Of a stretch of 64,000 bases of DNA, positions 1-10,562 are shown piece by piece. Origin of the DNA: Septoria linicola (lineage: Eukaryota > Ascomycota > Dothideomycetes > Mycosphaerellales > Mycosphaerellaceae); contig CP099420.1 of NCBI GenBank assembly GCA_024114885.1, positions 3,224,001-3,288,000 of the forward strand, read 5' to 3'. Position 1 is the first letter of the stretch. Every line of letters starts with the position of its first letter. Position numbers and translations under genes: made by a program. The notes below the pieces were generated by a model. The model did no database searches. It was not told where the DNA came from and saw nothing but the letters and a program-made list of their open reading frames with translations.

Positions 1-783
1 AAGACACAAGACAAGACGAGATTGGTTGGCCCCAACTGCCCGGGTATCATTGCTCCTGTGAGTCCTCTTCCTTATCTTGGCTCGGCCACACTTTTCTTTG
101 CGTTTCATGATGAGACATTTTACAACAAAACATATGATAGGAAGAGTCTGACCTGCCATATCTGGCGGGATTGATTATATGTATACGATCTGATATCAGC
201 TTTACTCGCATCTGAACCACAAATCACGGCAATCAGAGATTCGTTGCTGACCAGGAATGCGATCTAGGGTCAATGCAAGATGGGGATCATGCCTGGCTTC
301 ATCCACAAGCGTGGCCGCATTGGAATCGTCTCCCGATCTGGAACTCTCACCTACGAAGCCGTCAACCAGACCACGCAAGCAGGTCTCGGTCAATCGCTTG
401 TCATCGGAATTGGTGGTGATCCATTCTCTGGCACAAACTTCATCGACTGCCTGCGCGTCTTCCTCGCTGACGAGGACACCGATGGTATCATCATGATCGG
501 AGAAATTGGTGGTAGCGCGGAAGAAGATGCTGCAGATTTCTTGAAGGAGTACAACGTCGGCGGCAAGGATGGTCGCGGAAAGCCTGTCGTGTCTTTCATT
601 GCTGGTATCTCTGCTCCTCCAGGGAGACGTATGGGTCACGCTGGTGCCATCGTGTCTGGCGGCAAGGGTGGTGCAGACAGCAAGATCTCTGCACTTGAGG
701 CTGCTGGTGTGACTGTGGAGAAGAGCCCGGCAAGCTTGGGCAAGACTTTGAGGGATCAGTTCATCCAGAGAGATCTCTTGTAA
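1..783 (+). CDS. LSC1: Succinyl-CoA ligase (ADP/GDP-forming) alpha subunit, C-terminal part
   Basis: Alpha subunit of the mitochondrial TCA-cycle enzyme that converts succinyl-CoA to succinate with substrate-level phosphorylation. The gene runs off the left edge. Two exons are visible, 1-57 and 268-783, joined at a codon boundary across a 210-nt GTGAGT...TAG intron; together they encode the last 190 residues. The CoA-ligase signature GPNCPGIIAPG spans the junction, followed by GIMPGFIHKRGRIGIVSRSG, and the phosphohistidine loop GHAGAIVSGGKGGADSK lies near the C-terminus, with the conserved His in GHAGA. The product ends QFIQRDLL at TAA 781-783. The 210-nt intron is longer than most others here. 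The family match is strong; only the missing N-terminal half limits the annotation. Confidence 0.95.
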
Positions 784-2369
784 GCGGCGGCGGAAGATAT
801 TGTATTGACGGATGAAGGAGAAGCATATACCTCGTTGACTTTGCTGGACAGGCTGTCAACACGGCCGAAAGAGGCGCTTTGTACAGCTTTTTTCTCGATT
901 ATTGTGAAATTAGGTAGAAGCGTGTATTGCATGGCATTTGACACCAGTCGTCAACCCACAGACCGGACGCAGTGACCTTTGGATTTCGAACGCAGCATTC
1001 GTGGACGTTTGCAAAGCTCGGCGAGACTCTCGGCTGCTTCCTGTGCGTCTGTCCCGACACAAGTCTGCTGTCACTGGAATCTACTTGGAATGGCGACGAA
1101 ACATGGCGACGAATTCTGATCATGCAAAGCAAGCCGCATCGTCAAGACAGACATTTCATGTGTTTACACAACATCTCATGAACTGACCTCCGCCGGTGCC
1201 GCCACTCAATATCGCGTACAGCGGCATGAAAGCTCCACTCATCGTGGGGAAGGAGAGGATCTCGGCCACGGGACACTTATCGAGCACAAGAGCGGCGAGG
1301 CGCAACCAACGCGGTGCTTTCGCAGGTCACATCTAAGAAAACCTCCACGGTTCTGGCTCATACATTCGCTGCCTGGACCCGCGTCGACCTGCATGGATCT
1401 GGATACTTGCTTAGAGCCAGAAGACAGCCAAGCCTGGAAGGGCAGCTTGGGGAGCTTTTCTTCTCGTCTCCTGCTCGACTGCGTCCAATCGTCTCTGCAG
1501 GAAAGGAGGCTAGCGATCTGATCTGAAGTCGCTCTTGATGCCTTGGACAGAGCTAGGGGCTGGAGATGCGACAGGCTTTTCGAGTGTAAGCACACTTGCT
1601 ACAGCCTCGATCATATCATCCTCGTGGTCCTCGAAGCATGCTTCCTCTGCTTCTTGTCGCTAAAGCCTTGTCTAAGAAAAATCAATGGCATCAATGCAGG
1701 ACTGGTACAGTCCCCCTGCTGGAACTTGAACTGACCTCGCTGCATCACAGCTGAGAGTGTTTTGGAAGATGCCGAGTCGGCGGACATGCTTTGGAAGGAT
1801 GGGCATGTCTAGTGAGCAGTCTTCTGCTAGTCGTTCCCGACGCCTGGTACCGTAGCGGACGTTCGAGACCCAGAGATGATGATAGCCAGCGACTGTGCGA
1901 CTGCCAAGGCTTGCTGTGCAAATGGCAGGCTTTCCTGTCTTAGCACGACCACACGCTTCTGCTCAGCGATATCGTGGAGATAACCTGTGTTCCACGTAGT
2001 GTGGCTCTGTCCGACCCTCCATATGTCTTGACCTTCCGCCTGATCGCACCGCCAAGCTCTTCGAGAAGCTCAGCACCCATGGATTTCACGTGCTCTTTCT
2101 TGCAAGGTTGCCATTGCATCCGATACGAAACATAGCGCATTGCTTTCTCCGCCAGTAACATCTTACCCCAGGATGCTTGGATGCTTGATCATCAGTCGTC
2201 TCGCGTGTCAGGTTGCTTTCGTAGGTCGAGCATCCATTGCCAGTTGGAGTTCCGCGAGCAGCACGACTGCCCCCGTGCGTGGCTGTGGTAGCAAATGTGT
2301 GCTGACCGGGCAATACTTGTCTAGCAGGTCTTTGGGCTGGAGGCCATCCAGGTCTGGGAGGCCTGCTCG
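784..2369. other. Intergenic, no supported gene
   Basis: This holds the 3' flank of the succinyl-CoA ligase gene followed by about 1.5 kb of unique-looking sequence. The open frames (for example 938-1186 on + and 1239-1595 on -) are short, overlap on opposite strands and show no domain I recognise. The base composition is ordinary and becomes TpA-rich only further right. Confidence 0.5.
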
Positions 2370-4289
2370 AGATGACTGAGAGATATCCTAGACGAGAACG
2401 TTCTCTGCAAGGATGCTAGTGATCACTCTCGTCGAGGAGCCATCCGGTGCCATAGCGAGTGTTCAAGACGCGGAAACAAATCGGACCAGCCAATTATAGA
2501 TGGAGATCGTGAGCTACTCCTGCCAAAGACTACTTGAAGACATTTCAATAAGAGAGTGTTCTCGACCGAACTCCAGGTAGACATCTGTGTCGGAGGTACA
2601 TCTGGTGTCGTGGTCTACGATCCAGGACTGGAGAGCTTTAGGACTAGGAATTGCTGCATATCAATAGTGAGCGATTCCTGCCCAGAATGACTTGACGGCA
2701 TCTTAAGAACAGAACGATTTCCGCAAGAACGCAAGCAAGAATCTTTATCGAGGGACCATCTAATGCCGTCGTGGGAGCTCTAGACACGGAGACATGCTGG
2801 ACTAGCCGATGCTAGACGACTGTTGTGAATTGTTTCTGCCCAAGATGACTTCGGGACATTTCAAGAACCGGCTATTGTTCTCTAGAGAAATTCAGGTCAA
2901 TTTTTCTGTTACAGCTACATTCGGTGTCGTAGTCTACATTTCAGGACTAGAGAGCTACAGCATTAGGAGTTGCTGTATAACAATGGTCAGCCATTCCTAC
3001 TCAGAATTATGTGGAGATATCGTAAGGACATGCCATTCTCTGGCAGATTCCAGGCCAAGATCTTTATCGGAGGTATATCTAGTGCTATAGCTTGCGTTTG
3101 ATTAGTAGAGGACTAGGCGATCTCTATTGCTAGGCAGACATTGTAAGCTCTTCCTGACTAAGATGACTTGAAAGTATCTGTATAATAGAACGTTCTCTGC
3201 CAAATTGCTAGCTAAGATTCTTGGCGAAGGTGCATCTATCGGTATAGCTATGATTCGAGCAGCTGAGATCTATAGGGGTAAAGATTAAGAGATCAGTATT
3301 ACGAGCTACCTCCTCGCACTTTTGACTTGGAAAATACTATATTCGGAGGCTTTCTCCGCTAGAACACAAGTGAGGATCCTCGTCGAAGGCGCCCTAGGAG
3401 AGGCGTAGTAGCGATCGAAAGGCAGAGACACATTGTTTACAAGTACAAGAGATATAATGCAAGCAATTCCTAATTACTTTTGCCTTAGGAAACGTAACTA
3501 TTTAGAGCTCTCCCCGCTAGGACACAAGCGAATATCCTCGTCGGAGGCATACAAGGAGGCGTAGTAACGATCGAAAGGCAGAGAGAGAGAACATTTATAG
3601 CTAAAGAAGGCATAATGTAAGCAGCTCCTACCGACTTTTGCCTTAGAAGACGTAACTATCTGTAGCTATCTCTACTAAACTCTAGGTAAACATTCTAGTC
3701 GAGGCTGCACTAGGAGTTATAGTTAGCGACTAGACAAAGCAGAGACAGGACGTTTATAGTTAGAGAAGACAAAATATAAGCAGTCCCTATAGACTTTTAA
3801 CTTATAGGAAATGAACGATCGAGACCGTCTCTATACGATTTGAAGGGAACATTCTCGTTGAAACTGTATCAAGCGTCGTGGTCAACGGCAGAATAGTAGA
3901 GTGACAGGCTGTTCTCAAATACAAAGGGCATATTGTAAGGACTTCCTACCGACTTTTGACTTAGAAAAAGAGGCTAATCGAGGCTATCTCTATAGTTCAA
4001 GGCCTGAGAATCTTCGTTAGAGGTGCACGAAATGCTGTAGAGACTACTAGATTTACAGAGATGCCTAGCTATTCGAGAGATTATAAGCTATCCCTACGAG
4101 CTTTTGACTTGAAGGTATATAACGATCGAGGCTGTTTCTATACATCTCGGAGCAAGAATCTTCGTCGAAGGTCTGTCGAGAGCCGTGGAGGTAAGGCTAA
4201 TCACGGAGACAGCTAGTCCTTTACGAGACATTATAAGCTGTTCCTACTAGCTTTTAACTTAAAAATTCGAACTTTTAGATCTTTCTCCG

Positions 4290-4437
4290 CGTACTACTAG
4301 ACTAGTCGCCAAGCAAGTAGGATTCACTTGTTTACAAGCCTTGTAGCAAGTAAGTAAGCAAGTAGAGAGCCTGGCTGTTACGTAAGCAAGTCAAGTAAGT
4401 AAGTGAATAGATAGCAAGTGACTTACAAGCCTTGCGG
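4290..4437 (+). repeat. Left end of hAT element: target duplication, TIR and subterminal repeats
   Basis: Target copy CGTACTAC (4290-4297), inverted repeat TAGACTAGTC (4298-4307), then a run of CAAGTAAGTAAG/CAAGTAG motifs to about 4437. In hAT elements, subterminal motifs of this sort bind the transposase; that role is inferred here. Confidence 0.8.
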
Positions 4438-7400
4438 TACGTTATCCTTCTTCGAGTAAGGGTAGTAGAATTGCGGTAATTGTTTCGTACGACGGCGTTA
4501 GAGCGTTTGTTGTACTATTCTCCGCTGTTTAACAGTATTAAGATATACGCCGTAGGTATATAGGATAGTATAGCCAGGCTATTATAAGTATCTAGTCTAC
4601 TACGCGCGTGTTAATAGTGAGGGTATTAGTTATACTAGATTATAATAATAAGGTGTAGGGATCGTCAAAGAAGCAGCTAAAGCCGTATAGATTAATTAGC
4701 TCGGCTAACTTAACCGAGCTCGCTTATACACGCTTAATATTAAATCTAACAGCTTTAGACCCTAGATTCCTTATAATCTACTATCGCAATTATAGTATTA
4801 TTACTAGTATATTAAATAATATTACTAAAACATATTAGATAGACATTCTAAGTAGTATAAAATAGAGCTTAGATAGTTAGTAAAATTTCTATATAAAAAT
4901 ATCTCTAGATTTATATAGTCCTAGCTCTAAGATTTTAAGCTCGTATTTCTATTACATTTTAATATTAATAGACTATCACTTTCTAGCGTACTAAGAATCT
5001 GCCTCTAATATTATAGATACACGACTATATAGCCTTAAAATAATATAGATAACTAAACTAGCTACGGCGATTTTAATAGGAAAAAGTATACGCTCTAAAA
5101 CGCGTATTCTATAGTATAGTTAGTATTAGAAACAGGTTTAGTTCGGTCTTAGGATTATAAGTTGTCGGCTTATAGGGATACGGATATACTAACTAAGAGC
5201 GACAATCTTATCTTTAAATACTAGCGTATTTACAATAACGCTATTATAGAGCTTAGTATAGATACGGAATTAGTATTAGATCTATCTTTAGTAATTAGGA
5301 CAGACCTAGAGTCTATACTATTAGAATTAGCTACGTAGGTAGATAATAACGCGTCTCTATAAGCTTCGTAGCCTATACTCTTTTAGCGCCTTACGAAGCG
5401 TAAACACGATAATAATACTGAATTACTTAACTAACTAGACTTCTAACGATTACCTATATACTTATAGCTACTAGACGATACTTAGATAACTTTATAGGTC
5501 TTTACGTATAGCTAGCGGCTATAGAATACGTAGAAGAAGGTAGTTTAGGTATATAAGATCTACTACTCTTAAAGGGCGTAGTTACGTAGTAAATAGGCTA
5601 GTATCTACGACGTAGATAAATTAACCTTATCGGTAGGAGTATACTTAAGATAAACATATAGTATATATAAGGAAGGTAAGGAGCTAGAAACACCTTCTAG
5701 TAAGCAGTATAAGCTAATAGATAGGCACGTTACGCCTTAGAGTATTAATAATAATATAGCTATTAAATTCGATATAGACGACTTCTTTACGTTACTATAT
5801 ATATAGCTAATTACAGACAATATTACCTTCCGTAAGTGCGATTTACTAGCCTTTAGAGCGCTCCTATCCTACCTCTAACCTCGTTACTACTAATTTATTC
5901 CTTTATACTAAACTACGAGCTCTAAGATAGTATTAGTATTCGATAAACAACTCGGCTATATTATAGAGGAGTTAGTAGCCGCTATTACGAGGATTAGCTT
6001 CTTATTCGACCTATAGACGTCTAAAAACAAACTAGTATTACTTAGTATTATTATATACTTTATCTCTATAGAAGGTTAACTAAGGACAATATTACTAGAT
6101 CTACTAAGGTAGAAGGGCCGTTATACTAGCTATAACATTGTAGAGACTATAGTAGAGGTAATAGTATACTATAACCTATACGATAAAGTTAGTTACTTTA
6201 TCTCTAATAACGCTAGTAATAACCCTAAGGTAATTAAGTACCTTACGTAGGAATACGGCTTCGATAAACACTAGAATTAGCTACGCTATATAGGCTATAT
6301 ATTTAACCTCGTTAGACAGGCTACGCTAACTAGTAAAGATCTAGAAGTACTTGAATCTAAAGCTATTAATATAGCTACTAATAGACTAACGTTTAAGGAT
6401 ATAATACTACTATATTAGCGTCGCCGTAGACTAATTAGTAAGCTTTATAACACGCTCTATTATCTTGATCGTTTACTATAGGTATAGGAGGAGGTAGAAC
6501 GACTATAGCTTACTAAGATAGCTCTATTTAAGGTAGAGGGCGACAAGGATATATATCGTCTATTACACGACGTATACACGCGCTAGCACTCGTTCGACGA
6601 CAGCTCTAAGCGTACATTAAAGCTTAGAGCCGCTATTAATAAGTACTACGAACAAGAGGTAGATAAGTAGTATATAGCTATACGGAAGTAGACTAAGAAA
6701 TACCCTAATAGGTACTATCTAAAGCTAGAGCCTTCTATCGTCCGTAATTAATTAATAGACGACGATTAGTATATAATTAAGTAGTATCGCGAGATCCTCT
6801 AGCTATTAAAGATAGTAACAAAGATACTATAGGGCACTAGTAGCGGTAAGTTTAGTACTATTTAGTAAGTACTACTAGTAATAGAGGCACTAATAAGTCA
6901 CTTTAAAGCGCTTATTATCTAGTATCTAATCGATAACAACCTCTAACTACCGAAGCGTAAATAGCGTATCGATAGCGAATAATAACGATAACTACGCTCT
7001 AAAGCCGATATACGGAACGACCTATCTAACTAACTTACTATATAATAGTACTTCTACGCTAGTATCAAGCTTAGTTAGACTAAGTATAACGATTACTTTA
7101 CTAAGATAGACGAAACGCCTATTTACGTAGCTATAGTAGTACTCTATCCGAATATAAAATAGTAGTTTATTAAGAAACTAGATAAATAATAACGATAGGC
7201 TAGTAACGATAAAGATTAGATCGTAAGGACTAAGGCTACTATCTAACAGCTATAGAACATATATAAAGATAAGTATAGGAGGCCTCCTACGTCGATAGTC
7301 GGTCTACGCGCTTCTAGTATAGCCGCTCGCTACGTTATCTACTCGCTTGTAATTAATAACGATAGCGATAGCGATAGCGATAATAACACGGCTATAGACG

Positions 7401-7955
7401 AGTATATATAGTACTATAGTAAGAAGCAGAAGAAGGCAGTTGAACTTAATATAAGCTAGTTACTAATACCTTACTAGATTGAAAAGAGACGATAATAGCC
7501 AAGCCTAGTATAAATAGCGTTAGATATATATGCCTGTCCGGTAATAAGTAACGAGCCTAAGCGACAATTTAGCGTTACTAGCGACATGTTACAACTACGT
7601 AGACGACAGTTATATAGTGAAACTGTGCGATATTTGGTTACTCTAAAGTTATAGATAAACAGCGGTTTTATTATACTAACTAGTACGCTATTTAGGCGTA
7701 TTACGTAGCTAACAACACCTGCGGCAATAACAGTAATAGCAGACAGTACTAACACGGTTAAGATAGACTAGTATTCACTACTATTCGATATCGTAATACA
7801 CTACCGCTTATAGCTAGCGTCACCAAGCAAGTAAGCCTTATACAAGTAAGTAGAGAGCGTCTTATTTACTTAACAAGTAAGTAGCGAGAGTACCAAATGG
7901 CAAGTAAGCAAGTGAATTTATCTCTACTTACGTTACTTACTTGTGGACTAGTCTA
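4298..7955 (+). mobile_element. RIP-mutated hAT-superfamily DNA transposon, structurally complete
   Basis: The element is 3,658 bp long. It starts TAGACTAGTC and ends GACTAGTCTA, a perfect 10-bp terminal inverted repeat. It is flanked by an 8-bp target duplication, CGTACTAC on the left (4290-4297) and CGTACTAT on the right (7956-7963); the one mismatch is a C-to-T change. An 8-bp duplication, short inverted ends and subterminal copies of a CAAGTAAG-type motif are all hAT hallmarks. Deleting the element plus one target copy rejoins the satellite with normal unit spacing, so the insertion point is exact. The interior is extremely TpA-rich, as expected after RIP, and carries a decayed transposase on the + strand. 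Confidence 0.9.
5150..7820 (+). pseudogene. hAT transposase pseudogene with stop codons but no frameshift seen
   Basis: One reading frame (codons starting at 5999, 7130, 7517 and so on) stays recognisable for about 2.5 kb although many TAG and TAA stops interrupt it. Near 5999 it reads FLFDL-stop-TSKNKL, the catalytic-core region usually written SFDLWTSKN; near 7130 it reads AIVVLYPNIK; near 7517 it reads ALDIYACPVISNEPKRQFS, the hAT C-terminal dimerisation signature. Upstream, near 5540, KVV-stop-VYK may be the remains of a BED zinc finger. The stops sit where Gln or Trp would be expected, matching CpA-to-TpA mutation on either strand. The N-terminal limit is approximate. The product cannot be functional. 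Confidence 0.85.
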
Positions 7956-7963
7956 CGTACTAT
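7822..7963 (-). repeat. Right end of hAT element: subterminal repeats, TIR and target duplication
   Basis: Mirror of the left end: CAAGTAAG-type motifs from about 7822, the inverted repeat GACTAGTCTA at 7946-7955 and target copy CGTACTAT at 7956-7963. Confidence 0.8.
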
Positions 7964-8650
7964 AATGCGAGAATCTTCAGCAGAAGTCCATCGAGAGCTG
8001 TAGAGGCCAGCCCGATTACTAAGACAACTGCCTCTCTAGGAGACATCGCGAGCTATTCTTATAGGCTTCTAACTAGGAGATTTAAAAGATTAGATCGTTC
8101 TCCACGCATGTTAGAGTAAGAGTCTTGGGCGAAGGAGCATTGAGTGCTGCGGTCAACAGTCGAGTCGTAGAGATGTTTAGGTCTCCGCGGAGGAGATTGT
8201 TAGTAGCTCTCTCGGACTTTTGACTTAGAGATATCGAGCCTTTGGACCTGTCTCTGTAGCTTGCGAAGTGAAAATCTTCCGCGAAGGTACATTGAGTACT
8301 ACGGTCAAGGATCGAATCGTAGAGATGTTTAGGTCTCTAGGGATATTGTTAGTAGTTCTCTCGGACTTTTAACTAAGAGATATAAAGAGTTTGGACCTGT
8401 CTCTACAGCTTGTAAAGTGAAAATCGTCGTCGAGGGTACATTGAGTGCTATAGAGAGCTAGACTTTGGACTAGAGAAATGAAGCTCAACAGGCCTATCTC
8501 CACGCATTGCAGAATGAAAATCCTCGTCGAGGGTATATTCGGGAGCGCAGTTGACGATCGGTTACAGAGAGACCTAGCGGTCTGAGCTATATTGTGAGCT
8601 GTTCTTGTAGATCTTGGACTTGGGAAAATGAGTTTGATTCAGCCTGTCTC

Positions 8651-9180
8651 GCTTTGTCTCGCCTAGAGACGATAGACGAGGATCAACCGACGGAGGATAC
8701 CCTAGAGGACATTGCCTGCAACGTGGTGACGACGTTGTCGATCGACGAAGCTTTTAGACAGTAGCTGGTAACCGCTTACGAATAGGACAAACACCTGAGT
8801 CGGATTAAAGCGACACTGAAAACCGCCTAACCCGGATCGACCGCGTTCTCGATCGACAAGGACGGACTTATGTAGATGGACAGGCACGACTTTGGCAAAC
8901 GACTGTGCATTCCTAAGATCTTAGAGGGTAACATATTCGAGAGCGCTCATGACGACTAATTCCATATTGGCTACCACCGACTGTACGCTCGCATCGCGAC
9001 CTAATACTATATACGAAAGCTAGCCAAGAGGCTGAGACTCTATATCGACCACTGCTAGGAGTGCTTGGCGCTACAGACCACACGGCACTAGCCATACGGA
9101 GCGCTACAAGACTACCGCGTCGCTCCCGAACGGACGACAGTACCACTTCCGCCCTCTGTTCAAGCAAGGCTATATGAACC
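8651..9180 (+). mobile_element. Ty3/gypsy LTR-retrotransposon pol fragment inside the satellite
   Basis: A 530-bp block with no satellite similarity interrupts one unit. The satellite stops after CTGTCTC at 8650 and resumes at CGTATTG at 9181; removing the block gives a core spacing of about 148 bp, so little or no satellite was lost. The block has no LTRs, so it is either a fragment carried in or the remnant of a larger deleted insertion. The repeated TGTCTC at 8645 and 8655 may reflect the junction, but I see no clear target duplication. Confidence 0.75.
8700..9135 (+). pseudogene. Gypsy integrase zinc-binding region, RIP-disrupted
   Basis: A single + frame runs through the fragment. It reads RLCIPKILEGNIFESAHDD, then stop, FHIGYHRLYARIAT, stop, YYIRKLAKRLRLYIDHC, stop, ECLALQTTRH, stop, PYGALQDY. 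This is the H2C2 zinc-binding part of a retroviral-type integrase (the HIGYH and HC..C residues are visible), preceded by the C-terminal stretch after RNase H. Nearly every stop falls where the family usually has glutamine, as CAG/CAA-to-TAG/TAA changes, and I see no indel. Only this small part of pol is present. Confidence 0.8.
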
Positions 9181-9769
9181 CGTATTGTAGGACGAGAATC
9201 TTGGTCGAGGGTGTATTTGGTAGCGTAGTGAACGATCAATTGTAGAGAGACTTAGCAGTTCAAGCCATATTGTAAGCTGCTCTTGCAGGTCTTAGACTTA
9301 GGAGAATAGAAATCATTCTAACTGTCTCCACGCATGCCAAAGTGAAAATCTTCGTCGAGGGGCTGTCTGAAGCCGTAGTGGACGATCAATTGCAGAGAGA
9401 CCTAGCAGTCCAAGCCATATTGTGAGCTGCTCTTGCAAGTTTTGGACTTGAAGAAATAGAAACGATTCAGCCTGTCTCCACGTATTGTAAGATGGAAATC
9501 TTCGTTGAGGCCGTATCCGGGACCACGGTGAACGATCGAGTCACGGAAACATCGACGATTTGTGACATCCAGCCTCTCCGGAAGCATTCCCTAGCGATTT
9601 CTATACCAAATTCGCTCAAAATGGTATAGATTTCTCACGAAACTCGGAGACAAAGGGCACGAAATGGAACAAAGGAATTTTCACCAAGTCAATGCAATCA
9701 ATTCTCTCTCTCTGTCTATCCAGCATGTGCCAGCACACGCTCTTCTCGCCCAAATTGCCCTAGAATCTG

Positions 9770-10562
9770 CTAGTTTCCAGAGTCACCAAGGGTGAAATCA
9801 CCCTTCGGCATGCCAAACTCGTCAATTTCGAACTCGCCACCCTTCAAATCGTTGACAAACTCATCAAAATTATCTAGAATCTCCTCCTTTGGGGCACCGG
9901 GAGCCACCGGGGGCAAGCCGTTAGGGATGTTATCGTTTGGGTAGCTCCAGGAGAGCTGGGCTGGGTCGAGCGTGCCGTCTGGAGGTGGAATGGCCCAGTT
10001 GTTGCCGAACATTGGAGAGAAGGTTGGGAACGACTATGGGATTGGTGGTATGAAGTACTTCTGCGGCTTCGTAGGAGTCTGGTCGAAGTAATCGTCGATA
10101 CCTTCGTACATATCGGCGGCCTTATGCTTGCTGCCCTTCTGCATCTCTGGGAATGGTGGTGCAGTAAAATCGAAGCCGGAGGTCTGTAGGACGGCTGGGT
10201 ATGGGGCCGAAAAGCCAGAGATGTCGTTGTCGTACTGTTGTGGTGGTGGGAACTGTGGTCGAAGCTGGCGTGGTGTCTCGGGCTTCTTTAACTTGCGGGT
10301 GGAGTGCTTAGTGACGCATGGTAGGCCCAATCGCTCACGATCGGCGCGTAATTTGATGAGATGCTGATGAATAGCACTAATGGTCGGGTGGGCTGGTCCT
10401 GACATCAACTGTCTAGCATCGGCGAGGACGTCGGTGATGCCACGGTCGCAGAGAACGCGCTCAAGGCACAATAGGAACTCGTCGTGCTTGTCGGCTATGA
10501 GAGTAGTCAGTATATATCGATTAGATAGGAGCTATATCGATCAACGTACGGGTCCAGCGCAT
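9770..10562 (-). pseudogene. Small Myb/SANT-like DNA-binding protein gene with an in-frame TAG
   Basis: A 13-nt first exon (10550-10562, MRWT) joins at a GTACGT...CATAG intron (10495-10549) to a long second exon. The product begins MRWTPDKHDEFLLCLERVL and continues through a helical segment with TISAIHQHLIKLRADRERLG. This resembles the short Myb-like modules starting MRWTPE..D that are common in uncharacterised Dothideomycete proteins. The frame then meets TAG at 10034-10036 after FIPPIP, but the same frame continues for 80 more plausible, acidic, Pro-rich residues to 9770. The TAG is one CpA-to-TpA change from CAG, and the RIP-mutated repeats end only about 0.5 kb away. It is either a freshly inactivated or truncated gene, or a small intron spans the site. 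Function and family are moderately uncertain. Confidence 0.55.

Larger units (their letters stand above)
2370..9575. repeat. Degenerate tandem satellite array, about 150-160 bp unit, about 20 units
   Basis: A recurring core resembling TCTTCGTCGAAGG starts near 2431, 2589, 2747, 2908, 3066, 3233, 3382, 3540, 3698, 3857, 4016 and 4164, then 7979, 8128, 8280, 8429, 8526, 9204, 9354 and 9504. Each core is followed by a GAGAGAC-like box, an ACTTGA/GACTTAG box and CTGTCTCC. Spacing is mostly 158 bp up to 4016 and 149-152 bp after it, with one short 97-bp unit (8429 to 8526). The array is broken by the hAT element and the gypsy fragment; removing each restores a spacing of about 149 bp. Units beside the hAT element look richer in TpA than the outer ones. 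The unit is not a constant multiple of three, so I do not read it as coding. Confidence 0.85.

Noticed and set aside
2809..3090. 93-codon + frame as a gene
   Set aside because: It lies entirely within satellite units and spans nearly two periods; the frame is not kept in other units.
7474..7755. 93-codon - strand frame with hydrophobic residues
   Set aside because: It is antisense to the conserved C-terminal dimerisation region of the hAT transposase; the + frame carries the recognisable motif.
8702..9239. Two - strand frames of 61 and 108 codons
   Set aside because: They are antisense to the gypsy integrase fragment and the adjoining satellite. The + frame has family motifs and explains the stops.
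2370..9575. CRISPR-like regularly spaced repeats
   Set aside because: Whole units are similar rather than short identical repeats with unique spacers, and the genome is eukaryotic.
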